Shown here piece by piece: positions 51,013 through 60,778 of a stretch of 64,000 bases of DNA. A program made the translations under genes and the position numbers. Origin of the DNA: Strigamia acuminata (taxonomy: Eukaryota > Arthropoda > Chilopoda > Geophilomorpha > Linotaeniidae); the NCBI GenBank assembly GCA_949358305.1, contig OX442314.1, positions 13,199,060 through 13,263,059 on the forward strand. Direction: 5' to 3'. The notes under the pieces were generated by a model. That model ran no database searches, was not told the DNA's origin, and worked only from the letters and a program-made list of their open reading frames with translations. The first letter of the stretch is position 1; each line of letters begins with the position of its first letter.

Positions 51013-51225
51013 TTTGGGCACAATCAATCAATCAAATCAATCAATCACTCAGCGTCAAGTGCAAGCGTCCAATTTTGTTTAATTTTGTCAGAAATTGATT
51101 AAACTGGCCGAAATATAAGCAATATATTTTGGGTTTATTATAAAAATTGCAAAAACTTGAGATTTAAGTAGAATTTGATTGACCCCGCACTAAAATTGAT
51201 ATTTTTCTTCTTATTGTGTTTGCAG
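51013..51225 (+). other. 3' end of intron upstream of LNS2 exon
   Basis: An AATC repeat lies at 51018-51045. The acceptor reads ATTTTTCTTCTTATTGTGTTTGCAG in effect: a pyrimidine tract, then GCAG ending at 51225. This intron is of phase 1, because the following exon begins with the last two bases (AG) of a codon. Confidence 0.85.
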
Positions 51226-51536
51226 AGAAGGCGCCATCCGAAGCAACGTTTCGGGGCAATGATTTTTTATCAGTGGATTTGGCCAAAGTGGGCAGCGAGC
51301 CAATCGTCAGTTCGGGCGACGAGGTGTCTCTCTTTTTCAAGACCCGCCAACCCAACGGCCTTCTCTTCTACTCGGGTGACGGCGAAGACTTTCTCAACCT
51401 TGCCCTCAAAGATGGAGGCGTCGTGCTCACCATCAATTTGGGCTCTGGCGCCCTGGAGAAGCAGGTGAAGCCTTCGCGCGTGCGATTCGATGACAACCAG
51501 TGGCACAAGGTCATCGTCCACCGCAAAGTGCTCGAG
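51226..51536 (+). CDS. Nrx-1: Neurexin exon encoding most of LNS2 (laminin-G) domain
   Basis: The 311-nt exon starts after GCAG at 51225, with two bases (AG) completing a split codon. It then reads 103 codons and ends CTC GAG before GTACGT. The protein has the laminin-G/LNS pattern: ATFRGNDF opening strand, KTRQPNGLLFYSG, DFLNLALKDGG, NLGSGALE and FDDNQWHKVIVHR. Known family: neurexins are presynaptic single-pass adhesion proteins with six LNS domains, and this wording fits LNS2 and is closest to arthropod neurexin-1. By alignment from memory, the Asp in EDFLNLAL sits where LNS domains place a Ca2+-ligand Asp. GC content is clearly above the surrounding intron. The preceding exons (LNS1, EGF1) are not in the window, and the domain is completed by later exons. 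Another LNS protein is possible, but I consider it unlikely. Confidence 0.92.
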
Positions 51537-52802
51537 GTACGTATCGATTCGGGCATTTAAAATCTTTTGGCATCCAATTGGGACATCTCTATATGAGGAT
51601 TCCGCACTATGTGAGCAAATAAAAACGCGAGCAGAACGCTTTGCAATATGCTTTTATTCGTGCTCAAAGGTTAATATACGGGCGTCTTGTTTTCGAAAGC
51701 CACTTCATCGATCACTTAAAATACTTTAAACGCGATTTGAAAGTAAAAGTGACACGGAGATGGAAATTTATATCCAATTGTTATTGGAAATTCTCTCGTC
51801 GCTTCACTAGTTATCAATAGAAATTTCCTTGATGGCTCTGGCCCAGCCGAGTCGAGTGTTAATCTCGTTCGACAATCGACAAGTTGACAAATGGCACGTG
51901 TTGTTGTCATGGATCAATTTCCCTGTCCAGTGTCCACTATTGTTTATTCTGCGACTTTAAATGGGCGAATTAAAAATGCACGGTTATGAGAAATGCTTTT
52001 AATTTGCAGTGCAAATAGCGAATGCTTGGACAGGTTGTTAGAATGAATTTGTGGGTTTAGAAGTGGAATGAGATTCTGGAGATGCACATGATGCGATAAC
52101 TCGGGTTAAACTCATCTAAACTCTTCTAAGCTAACTTGCTTAGATAAAGTGCTAATTGATGTTAGGGTGATAAGATAGTGTGGAAATAGGTTTATCGTAG
52201 TGTTACGTGGTAAGTTATTGTTTGTGTAATTTAATATTTTGACATTTGCTTCATTATGCTTCATTATGAGAGTTTTGTAAATCATTTTATATGTACGTTT
52301 GTGGAAGTTTTATCTCTCATTTGCAACAGGTATTATTATGTTTTTTGTTTTATTTTTAAACTTTTATGCCAATTGCAATAATCATTATCACTAATAACAA
52401 AGTATCACTATTTTTTCTGCTATTTTTAATATAGTATTCGCTTGAATTTCATTTTGCTGGGCTAAATTATGAAGCTGCAATGTTAAAATTGCATGGTATA
52501 GGCCTACTGAATACTGGACAGATGGAGGTCATTACTATTTATGTTGCCAGAACATTCCAATTCAAAACCGAATATCAAATAAATGCACAACAAGAAATAT
52601 AACTAAAAAAGAAATTGAATAATGCATAAACCCGAAGCTTATTTCGTGTAGGAAAAAATTGTTGACGTCTGTTATTTTAGTGATGTAGTAAGCGAAGTAA
52701 GTGTTTACTTCTGGTGTAATGATAGGTTCACACGATGTTTGCACCAGCAGTTTAGTAAGGAAGTAACAAGTAATAGTTAAAGTAAGAAAGTGACCAACCA
52801 CT

Positions 52803-52950
52803 TGGTTCAAAAATACATTGAAATTATATTGCAATGTATTTTGAAATGCATTGGGTTTCACGAGAACACATTTTGTAATGCATTTTGGTGCGCTATTGGT
52901 TTGCAAATGATAATATATTTTGTAAAATATATATTGTGAAATGCATTCCC
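52803..52950. repeat. GGTTCAAAA-family repeat, partial copy
   Basis: TTGGTTCAAAAATACATTGA begins it. It then follows the same block order as the copy at 50793 (GGGTTTCACGAGAACACATT, GCGCTATTGGTTTGCAAATG). The inverted right end is not preserved. Confidence 0.65.
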
Positions 52951-53273
52951 AATATTATTATTTGTCAAATATAAATGCATTTTCAAATGAATTTTTTAAA
53001 TTATGAAATGCATTATTTAACGTACAAAACACACGTTTATAGGTACTACTTATTTGATTCTGAACTGTTTTTATTTTTGTTCTTTTTGGATAAAATCTTT
53101 GTTCAATTCAATAATATATTTCTCTATTTTGGTTTTGAATCTAACATGGAGACCGCAGGAGTGTATAATCTACAATTGTTTAAATTTTTAAAAAAATAAA
53201 GTATTGTTATTATCTAAACAGTCAATACTTTCTTTATTTAAAAGCACCTCTCTCTCACATTGTTACAAACAGT

Positions 53274-53306
53274 TACAACACACAGAATTCTTTACTGTGT
53301 GTTGTA
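53274..53306. repeat. Inverted repeat, 12-bp stem
   Basis: TACAACACACAG (53274-53285) is exactly complementary to CTGTGTGTTGTA (53295-53306), with a 9-nt loop. Confidence 0.85.
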
Positions 53307-53367
53307 GCACTATTTTTTTTATTTTTTGAGTAAAAAGGCTAATTTTATCATTACACTTGGTGAATAG

Positions 53368-53447
53368 ACTGCTGGACATGTGACATGTGACGTCATGAAA
53401 GGTGAAATATGAGTAGTTATGATGTCACATGTCACATGTTCAGCAGC
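53368..53447. repeat. Inverted repeat, 29-bp arms
   Basis: ACTGCTGGACATGTGACATG, continuing TGACGTCAT, at 53368-53396 is mirrored at 53419-53447, with about three mismatches and a 22-nt spacer. Each arm repeats ACATGTGAC, and the left arm includes TGACGTCA. It lies about 1.1 kb upstream of the microexon. Confidence 0.85.
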
Positions 53448-54596
53448 CAATGACTTCAGAAAAAGGTGTGTAGCAAATCCAGCTAAATGTGACGGTGAAA
53501 TTTCATTTTTTTGGATTTAACGTCATAAGATTGGATTTTTTCGACCGTTGCAGGAAATTTAGACAATAATGATTACTTTTTGTCTTTATTGAGTCCAGTA
53601 TTGGCTAGACACGAGCACTTTATCGCGTCGAATTCCCTTTATTGAAGACACACGAAGTCATTGACATGTCAGAACCTTTTATCAATATAAATCATACAGT
53701 CGAGGCTTCATTGGATTTGTTTTTGTTCCTGAGGATAACTGAATGAATGACCAATAGAAATCGCTTTGTGGAAAATCTCATAAATTACCAACGCATTTCA
53801 AGCATGTATATTTTAAGGACACTTTAAAACTTTTAGTTACTCAATCTTTTTTTTTGGCAGAAATGGATTTTCTTATCACTTTTACACTGTTTATCAGCGC
53901 TGTCACTTGCTCTAAACCCATCAGGTGGTATTGGAGTGGAAAAATCTTTTATTGAAAAAGAGAAAGAAAAGAAAAATCCGTTTAATTGAAAACGTTGAAA
54001 GGTTGTCAACACTCATGCCAGTTCTTGCCCTACGTTGCTGGCAGTCTGACGAATCAATTAATTTGTACTACTTGGTGTGTGATTGATAAAAACTCCGACT
54101 ACAATCCGTGTCATGTGCGCACAAATCTCCGCATATTTTATTTGAAACTGATTAATCTCATTTGATTAATGGAAATTGATTTATTTGAAGGGTTATTTAA
54201 AAAAGACATCCAAGCTATGTGCTAATTTCTCATCAGTGCATCAAATGTTTTAAATTATGATAAATACAAGCACTTGTTTAATGTGCGTTGTTTGTAATTC
54301 TCATTAATTTTTCAACTGGTTCCCAGCCATTTAGTGGGTGGCCTCAAGTAAAATGGTGAATAACTCAAGACAAAGTCAAATAGACAAAGCACTTAATTTT
54401 CGTTGAGTGTTTACAAACAGAATAGCGTCATTATTTTTTTTTATATAATAAAATAGCCATTTTAAATTATTGAATTACTAAATCAACTTTGTTCAAATTA
54501 AAACCAAATGTCAGTTACTGTACTAGTACTAGTTTATCAAGTGATGTCATGGTGAAATTGAAATTTTCTTAAATATGTTTTTTCTTTCTTTTACAG

Positions 54597-54623
54597 ATTT
54601 CCACATCCAACAGCTTTTGTCAT
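54597..54623 (+). CDS. Nrx-1: Neurexin 27-nt microexon at the SS2 position
   Basis: A strong pyrimidine tract and TTTTACAG precede 27 nt that are followed by GTAAGTA, a near-ideal donor. Read in phase 0, continuing from the LNS2 exon, it encodes nine residues, ISTSNSFCH. Adding or skipping it keeps the frame. Known family: neurexin splice segment 2 sits in LNS2 at this point, where vertebrates use very small exons adding about 8 to 15 residues. I infer that this is the arthropod equivalent. Whether it is alternative or always included cannot be told from DNA. The following exon, which should continue the LNS2 strand (a VTVDG-like text in the family), was not found before the window ends. Confidence 0.78.
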
Positions 54624-56219
54624 GTAAGTAAAAAAAAAAAACAATTAAAAAAGATTATGCAATTTTCTTGTAGTTTAGCTTTCTGTTCCTATTTTGTTTC
54701 TCATTTTTCAACATTTGTGTCTAGCATCTGTATCTTTAATTTTCCTAAGAGCTGGGTTTGCCCAATTAAAAAAATACATATAAAGCAAAAGGGAAAAAAA
54801 AAGCTTTGAGCTGATTTACATATAAATCTCATTTTGTGGGCGTACTTAGTAGGGTTTTTTCATTCTATGATGGCTTTAGGTGGAGTGGAGTTGTTGAATT
54901 TTTTTTCCCATACAAAAAAGAGAAAACAAAGAAATAGTTCATGCAGATGGAAATAATAAATTAGGCTGCTTTTTAAGGCTGAATCAGAAAACTATAGTTA
55001 TTATTTTATGACCATTTTTGCGAAAATTATAACATTTTATTCAGTTTTATTATTAGTTTTCTTACAAAAGCTGCAAATGAAATTTCGTTTTATACAACAC
55101 AAAGGTTTCAAATAGACAATCATCCCAAAAACAGTAAAACTGGACTGGGAAGCCGAGTAAAAGCGAACCTTAAAAAGCATTGAGATCATGCCGACGACCA
55201 AGTAAATAAGAACCAAACAAAAAAAACTCACCTTTCTTGCTCCTATTTTCTTCTTCTTTAATATATGTGTTGCTGTTAGTTTTTTTTTTGTTTCGCCTAT
55301 TGTTGTCGTCTGTGATGTGTTTCTCCTTTTTATGTGCGCGCGATTTATGGTTGTTTATTTATTTTTTACGTGTTTTTATATAGGATAGTTTCGGCTTTGA
55401 CCTCGCGCAGTAGTTAAATATGAGTTTATCGTTTAATTCGATGTTTCATTATTATTTTGTTGTGATTTGTTTTGTTTGTTTACGAAAATATAATTTTGTT
55501 GTTGGTTTTGGATGATTATTTTTCCGCACGCTTCGAATTTTCTCACTTGCTGTAAATTTCTTTATTAAGTCTACACTTTAATGTTTTAATAATTCCAACG
55601 TATAGTATCTTTAATTTGTCCCTTCTGACTTGTAATTTTGTATTGACTTTTACGGTTTGGCTTGTAAAATGAGAAAACTATTTAAGTATGGTGCTAATAT
55701 GACAGAAAACATGAAATTAATTGGTTTAAAACTGCGCTCTTGAATTTAATATCAAATTACAGCATTGCAAATAGATATAGGTTTTTTTTTTCTGACCTGA
55801 AATGTTTTTATAATTTGCTTATAATTACTAATCACTGTTGTGTGTGGCGTCATGGCATAGCTTCAATGTTTTAATGGATGTTGATAATTGTGCTTGCAAA
55901 GTTGAAAATGGTTTATTTGCGTGTTTAGTGTGTGGGAATGAAAACACGAGTTATTATTGGTTGTTATTCATGTAGAGAGGTGGTTTTTAAATTTATTCGT
56001 AATGTGATGACATTCGTAGGGTGTTAATGGTTGCAGATATCTGATTTTTTTTAATGATTGGGCTGAGATGAGAGTTATGCAGTTATTTTGAGTTAGGAGC
56101 TGCATGATGCTCTTTAATTTCTAATGAGTTCCTTCATTCCCTAAAGCATTGAATTCACTTTGTGGGTGTACAGAATGGAGAAGATGGGATAAGGATGCAC
56201 GCAAGAGGAGATGGAAAAA
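54624..56219 (+). other. Nrx-1: Start of next neurexin intron, no gene seen
   Basis: It starts GTAAGTA. The sequence is AT-rich without recognised exons or RNA genes. The copia element begins at 56220. The intron continues to or beyond the window end. Confidence 0.7.
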
Positions 56220-56434
56220 TGTAGTTTTTGTTCTAATATGTTGGAGGCATAAAAATGGAGACGCTTGGCTTTTTGGTGAAATATTAACAGTGATGGTTTT
56301 AATCTAAAACAGATGTTTAAAAGTGCGCGGAGCACTAAATACAAAACAGGGCACTGATTGGTCAGTGCCAAATACAGGTGCACAGGTGGTAAAGACACCT
56401 GGCGGACAGGAATATAACATTCAATAAAACAACA
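56220..56434 (-). repeat. 3' LTR of copia element
   Basis: It is 215 bp and bounded by TG...CA in both orientations (TGTAG...AACA on plus). It is identical to 60779-60993. It contains the perfect inverted repeat GGCACTGA-TTGG-TCAGTGCC. In element orientation an ATTAAA follows the middle and may serve as the poly-A signal. Confidence 0.96.
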
Positions 56435-56442
56435 CTTCCCCT
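56435..56442 (-). promoter_or_regulatory. Polypurine tract
   Basis: On the element strand AGGGGAAG lies directly before the 3' LTR (TGTTG...). This is the expected place and composition for the plus-strand primer. Confidence 0.85.
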
Positions 56443-56556
56443 GAATGGCAATATTCCTACATTTCAAAATTCAAAACATTTTTCTTAAGCAATTTAGACA
56501 TTTAAACATTAAAGTATTCATTCACAAACAATTCAAAATATTAAAAACAATATTTC

Positions 56557-59500
56557 TTAAACAATTTCCTTCAATCCAAATTGGGCGATCAATTCTTCGT
56601 GTTTTGGCTTAAAAAGCCCCTTGGTCAACACATCGGCGACCATCTTCTCACTCTCCAGGAATTCTATGTCGATATCTCCCCGCTCACATGTTTCTCGAAC
56701 AAAATGGTGGCGAATGTCGATGTGCTTGGTTCTGGAATGAAAAATTGGGTTTCGCACCAATTTGTGTGCCCCCTGATTATCGCTATAAATGAGGGTCGTT
56801 TCTTTCTTCTTGTTGATGTATTTAATTTCGTCTAGGAAGTTTCGCAAGTAGATTGCTTCTTTTGACGCGTCGGCCAACGCCATATATTCTGCTTCGGTCG
56901 ACGAGGTTGCGACGGTCTTCTGCTTTCTTGCTTCCCAGCATATTGTCGCGTTCGCGAGTTTAAAGCAGTAGCCGGTGTACGAGCGACGGTCGTCCAAGTT
57001 TGCTCCCCAATCTGCATCCGTGTAGCCGACTAAGTCTTTTCCGGTCTTTTCGAATTTTAGCCCGAGATTCGATGAGTGCTTCAAATATCTTAGGACGCGT
57101 TTTGCTGCTGTCCAATGAGTTCCGGTGAAGCACGTATTATATTGACTTAATGCGCTGACGGTGTAGGAAATATCGGGTCGAGTGCAAACGGCGAGGTACA
57201 TGAGTGATCCGATTAAACTTTGGTACGGGAACTTCTCTGGATCCAGTAGCTCTTCGTCGGTCCCATCCTCCTTTTTCTTGTTTTTCTGCAATTTCTGATT
57301 TGCGTCGAGTGGAGTTGTGTTTTTCGAGCAGTCTTGCATTCCGAAACGATTCAGTATGTCCTTAACGTATTTTTTCTGCGCCATCGTGATTGATTTCGTC
57401 TTTTCGTCCTGTTTAAACTCGATTCCCAAGCAGTAGTGAATTTGTCCTAAATCCTTCATTTTGAACTCGCTCTTCAGGTTCGATTTTAATTTCTCCAAGT
57501 TTCTTTTGCAGTTCGTTGCGATGATAAAATCATCCACGTAGATTGCGACGAGCGTGATGACTTCTCCATTCATTTGGTAATACACGCATGGGTCTGCGTT
57601 TGTTGGCTTCAGTCCGTGCTTTTGCAACTTCTCGTCCAGTTTTTTGTACCACTGGCGACCCGACTGCTTCAATCCGTATAACGCCTTTTTCATCCGGCAG
57701 ACTTTTCCTTTCTTGATTTTTATTCCAGCAATAAATTCCAAATATTCGGGGAATTCCATAAAAATTTCCTCTTCGATTTCGCCGTTCAAATATGCCGTTA
57801 TCGCGTCCATTTGGTGTACGGTCAATCCCAACTCGGCTGCGATTGCCATCATCATTCGAATTGATCCCGGTCGTGCGACGGGCGCGTAGGTTTCAAAGTA
57901 ATCGATGCCTGGCTGCTGTGCATATCCTTTGGCGACCAGTCTGGCCTTTCTGCGTTCGATTGACCCGTCTGCTTCAAATTTCGTGCGGAGGACCCATCTA
58001 CATCCGATTACGTTTCTATTTTTTGGTCGGTCGCACTCCTCCCACGTTTCGTTTTCGATTAAAGCGTCGTACTCTTCCTTCATCGCTTTCATCCATTCTT
58101 GTGGGTCGTTTCCATTCAAAGCTTCGGCCGCTGTCGTTGGATCGTCGAGAATTGCTATCTGTGCAATTTCGTCCAAAACTTCATTAGTTGTTGTCGGATT
58201 CTTTCTGGTGTATTTCTTTCTGGGTGGGTCCCCATTTCGATTTGGGTAAGGTTTTGGCGTTCTCGAGGATCGTCGTGGAATTATTTGCGCGTTTTCATTC
58301 TGACGAGGTTCGGCTTCTTCGTGTTGCGTCTCTCTCTCGTCCTCATTATCGGGCTCGTTCTCGCCTGCGCTCTCGACTTCGTCCTCGGAAATTTCGGTTC
58401 CATTCTCGATTTGATCTGTTCTGCAATCGGTGAGAATGTCATTAAAATTATTGTTATTATCGTTTTCTTCACATTCTTCATTCGTTTCATTTTCCGATTT
58501 TTCGACAAATTTCACATCGCGACTTTTTATAATTTTGTTTTCGCTTTTTGACCACAAGCGATACGCCTTCGATCCGTCCCAATATCCGATGAGAATACAT
58601 TCTTTTGACTTCGGTTCGAACTTCCCCTTGTTCGGTTTCTTGTCCAACGCGAAGACTCTGCTTCCAAAAACTCGAAAATAGTCGACATTCGGTTTTCTTC
58701 CGGTCCAGACTTGATGCGGGATTTCATTTTCCAAACTTCTAGTCGGGCATTTATTTCGGATGTGGCATGCAGTGTTGATTGCTTCCGCCCAATATGAGTT
58801 AGGCAATTTTGCTTGCAGTAACATGCATCGTGCCATCTCGATCAAAGTTCTATTCATTCTTTCCGAGACGCCATTTTGTTCCGGGGTTCGTTCGACGCTG
58901 GTTTGGCGCTTTATGCCGTTTTCTTGTAAATATGCGTCGAATTTCTTATTTACATATTCCTTCCCGTTGTCCGATCGTAAAACTTTTAGTGCGCAACCAG
59001 TTTCCCTCTCGCAAAACGTTTTAAATGACTTGAATGCCTCGAAAACTTCGCTTTTGTGCTTCAGAAAATACACCTTGCACCACCTCGATTTGTCGTCGGT
59101 GAAGGTCACGAAGTATCTTGATCCGTTCATGGACTTTGTTGGCATTGGTCCGCAAACGTCCGAGTGTACAAGTTCCAGCAGTTTTTCGCTTTTTGACGTG
59201 GAGTCAGGAAATTTCGTACTTGCGTGCTTCCCCTCGATGCAAGTTTCACAAGTTGGCAGCTTGGCGTCCTTTTCCAAATTCATTCCGTCCGCCTTTTCGT
59301 TTAGTATTTTCAGACTTGACTCGTTCAGGTGCCCAAGTCTTTTGTGCCATTCTTGTATTTTCGTACTTGCGGGTTTTGCAGGTTTTGATCCGGTTCCGAC
59401 TTCGATTTCCGCTGCAGTCGCAGCATCCTCGGTCTCGTCGACGATGTAATACAGTCCGTTCCTTTTTTCGGCGGTGAATACGATTTCTCCCTTCGGATTT

Positions 59501-60657
59501 ATCACTTCTGCTGACTTATCATCGAAAATCACCTTGTGTCCCCGTTCTGTGATCTTCCCGACCGACATCAAATTCGTTCGTAGATCTCGCACCAAAAGAG
59601 TTTCCGCCAAATCCAGCTTCACATTTCCGTTCCCGGTGTTGACGACAATTTTCGCGGTTCCTTTTCCGTCGATTTTTGTACTCGCTTTGCTGGCCAAATT
59701 CAGTTTTTGGTTTTTCAGGAATTCGATCGTCGAAAATGTTGAATCGTTCGAGCACATGTGGGAGCTGGCGCCGCTGTCCAAACACCAATTTTTCGGTCGT
59801 GACGTCTCGCTTATCAGCGCTGTCTCGATTTGCTCGCAGAAAAATAATTCGTACTTGGATTTCTCGGCTCTTGATGCGCTTTCCTTCTTGCTTTTACTTC
59901 GGCAATCGGCGATTTTGTGGCCAATTTTTCCGCAACCGTGACACTTGTATTTGAAAACTGGCTTCTCGGTCGAATTCGAATTTTCGTCGCCGTATTTCTT
60001 TGGTTGCTTACGTTTTTGGAACGTTTTTCTGGCCATCATGGCGTCCGACACGTCTTCTTTTCCTTTTCCGCGGGCGATCGACTCGTCTTTGATTTTTCCC
60101 TCCAAAACTTCCAGCGATGGCAATTTATCTTGGGATTCTATTGCGCATCGAAAGTTGTCGTAGGAATTTGGCAAACTCAGTAGCAGTAGAATCGTTGTGA
60201 AATCTTCGGGCATTTTAAAATCCATGTCTAGCAATTTGTCTACTAGTTCGAAGAATTCTTTTAGGTGACTCTCCACGTTTTCTCCGTCCGCCATCTTGTG
60301 TGTCGCGAGTCGTTTTAACAACGTGATTTTTCTTGCCGGTCCTTTCGATTGGTACACACTATGCAACTTCCTCCACAATTCATTTGCGGTGCTGCAATTT
60401 TTGGCCATTCGAAGTTCAGATTGCTTTATGTTTAGCAAAATGTCATTTTTGGCTGTTCGATCACTTTTCTCCCACGTCTCGATCTCCTTCATACGTTTCG
60501 CGTTGCCTTCAATGGTCTCTGGTCGTTTCGACGTACCTTCCGCGTGCACGAGTAGGTCCCGTTGATCCAAAATTGCTTCCATCTGGATCTTCCATGTGTC
60601 GAAGTTTTCCTTTCCCAACGCCTCGATTCGAGCTGAATTTCCGCCGCCGTTCGCCAT
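56557..60657 (-). CDS. Copia-type Gag-Pol polyprotein, intact, 1366 aa
   Basis: A single frame runs from an ATG 121 nt after the primer site to a TAA 114 nt before the polypurine tract. Domains in order: copia-type Gag (about 15-200); CCHC zinc knuckle CHGCGKIGHKIADC (about 239-252); aspartic protease with DSGAS (about 294); GAG-pre-integrase HLN...CETC zinc region (about 435-470); integrase core with Asp in HSDVCGP (about 500), Asp in RSDNGKEY (about 561) and Glu in SERMNR (exactly 35 residues later); an acidic and Asn-rich linker (about 720-830); reverse transcriptase (about 880-1125) with YVDD near 1040; RNase H with TDADWG, STEAEY and DNQGAH (about 1210-1320). All catalytic motifs are present and I see no break. 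It would make a particle and insert cDNA copies; activity is inferred from intactness, not shown. Confidence 0.97.
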   Translation of the reverse strand: MANGGGNSARIEALGKENFDTWKIQMEAILDQRDLLVHAEGTSKRPETIEGNAKRMKEIETWEKSDRTAKNDILLNIKQSELRMAKNCSTANELWRKLHSVYQSKGPARKITLLKRLATHKMADGENVESHLKEFFELVDKLLDMDFKMPEDFTTILLLLSLPNSYDNFRCAIESQDKLPSLEVLEGKIKDESIARGKGKEDVSDAMMARKTFQKRKQPKKYGDENSNSTEKPVFKYKCHGCGKIGHKIADCRSKSKKESASRAEKSKYELFFCEQIETALISETSRPKNWCLDSGASSHMCSNDSTFSTIEFLKNQKLNLASKASTKIDGKGTAKIVVNTGNGNVKLDLAETLLVRDLRTNLMSVGKITERGHKVIFDDKSAEVINPKGEIVFTAEKRNGLYYIVDETEDAATAAEIEVGTGSKPAKPASTKIQEWHKRLGHLNESSLKILNEKADGMNLEKDAKLPTCETCIEGKHASTKFPDSTSKSEKLLELVHSDVCGPMPTKSMNGSRYFVTFTDDKSRWCKVYFLKHKSEVFEAFKSFKTFCERETGCALKVLRSDNGKEYVNKKFDAYLQENGIKRQTSVERTPEQNGVSERMNRTLIEMARCMLLQAKLPNSYWAEAINTACHIRNKCPTRSLENEIPHQVWTGRKPNVDYFRVFGSRVFALDKKPNKGKFEPKSKECILIGYWDGSKAYRLWSKSENKIIKSRDVKFVEKSENETNEECEENDNNNNFNDILTDCRTDQIENGTEISEDEVESAGENEPDNEDERETQHEEAEPRQNENAQIIPRRSSRTPKPYPNRNGDPPRKKYTRKNPTTTNEVLDEIAQIAILDDPTTAAEALNGNDPQEWMKAMKEEYDALIENETWEECDRPKNRNVIGCRWVLRTKFEADGSIERRKARLVAKGYAQQPGIDYFETYAPVARPGSIRMMMAIAAELGLTVHQMDAITAYLNGEIEEEIFMEFPEYLEFIAGIKIKKGKVCRMKKALYGLKQSGRQWYKKLDEKLQKHGLKPTNADPCVYYQMNGEVITLVAIYVDDFIIATNCKRNLEKLKSNLKSEFKMKDLGQIHYCLGIEFKQDEKTKSITMAQKKYVKDILNRFGMQDCSKNTTPLDANQKLQKNKKKEDGTDEELLDPEKFPYQSLIGSLMYLAVCTRPDISYTVSALSQYNTCFTGTHWTAAKRVLRYLKHSSNLGLKFEKTGKDLVGYTDADWGANLDDRRSYTGYCFKLANATICWEARKQKTVATSSTEAEYMALADASKEAIYLRNFLDEIKYINKKKETTLIYSDNQGAHKLVRNPIFHSRTKHIDIRHHFVRETCERGDIDIEFLESEKMVADVLTKGLFKPKHEELIAQFGLKEIV

Positions 60658-60748
60658 CGTTTCTTAGTTCTGTTTCTTGTGGAATGTTCGTGTTAAATTC
60701 GTTTTTAACTTCCTCGAATGTTCCGGTACAAAACTTGATGATTTTTAA
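60658..60748 (-). other. Copia 5' leader
   Basis: This is untranslated sequence between the primer site and the gag-pol ATG. It has no upstream frame of note. Confidence 0.7.
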
Positions 60749-60778
60749 GCGCAGTGGAAGCGTGCTGGGCCCATAACC
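60749..60778 (-). promoter_or_regulatory. Primer-binding site for half initiator-Met tRNA, extended
   Basis: Directly inside the 5' LTR, the plus strand reads GCGCAGTGGAAG followed by CGTGCTGGGCCCATAACC. From my memory of metazoan initiator-Met tRNA this equals nucleotides 10-39, ending in the anticodon loop. Known: Drosophila copia is primed by a tRNA-iMet fragment cut after nucleotide 39, using about 15 complementary bases. Here the 3' limit is the same but the match runs about 30 bases, through the D-arm. Confidence 0.85.

Larger units (their letters stand above)
51537..54596 (+). other. Nrx-1: Intron between LNS2 exon and microexon (3060 bp)
   Basis: The donor is GAG|GTACGT, and the acceptor is a long T/C tract ending TTTTACAG|ATT. 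The intron is phase 0. It contains a GGTTCAAAA-family repeat copy at 52803-52950 and two strong inverted repeats at 53274-53306 and 53368-53447. No additional exon was recognised. Confidence 0.85.

Noticed and set aside
51537-51560. Continuation of the LNS2 reading frame past the donor (VRIDSGI then stop)
   Set aside because: It reads through GTACGT and stops after a few codons; the exon is better ended at 51536.
56141-56467. 108-codon minus-strand frame, with a near-identical 70-codon partner at 60745-60957
   Set aside because: Both are translations of the identical LTRs and their flanks, not genes.
58760-59449. 229-codon plus-strand frame, and other plus-strand frames inside the copia element
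   Set aside because: These are antisense shadows of the real gag-pol frame on the minus strand.
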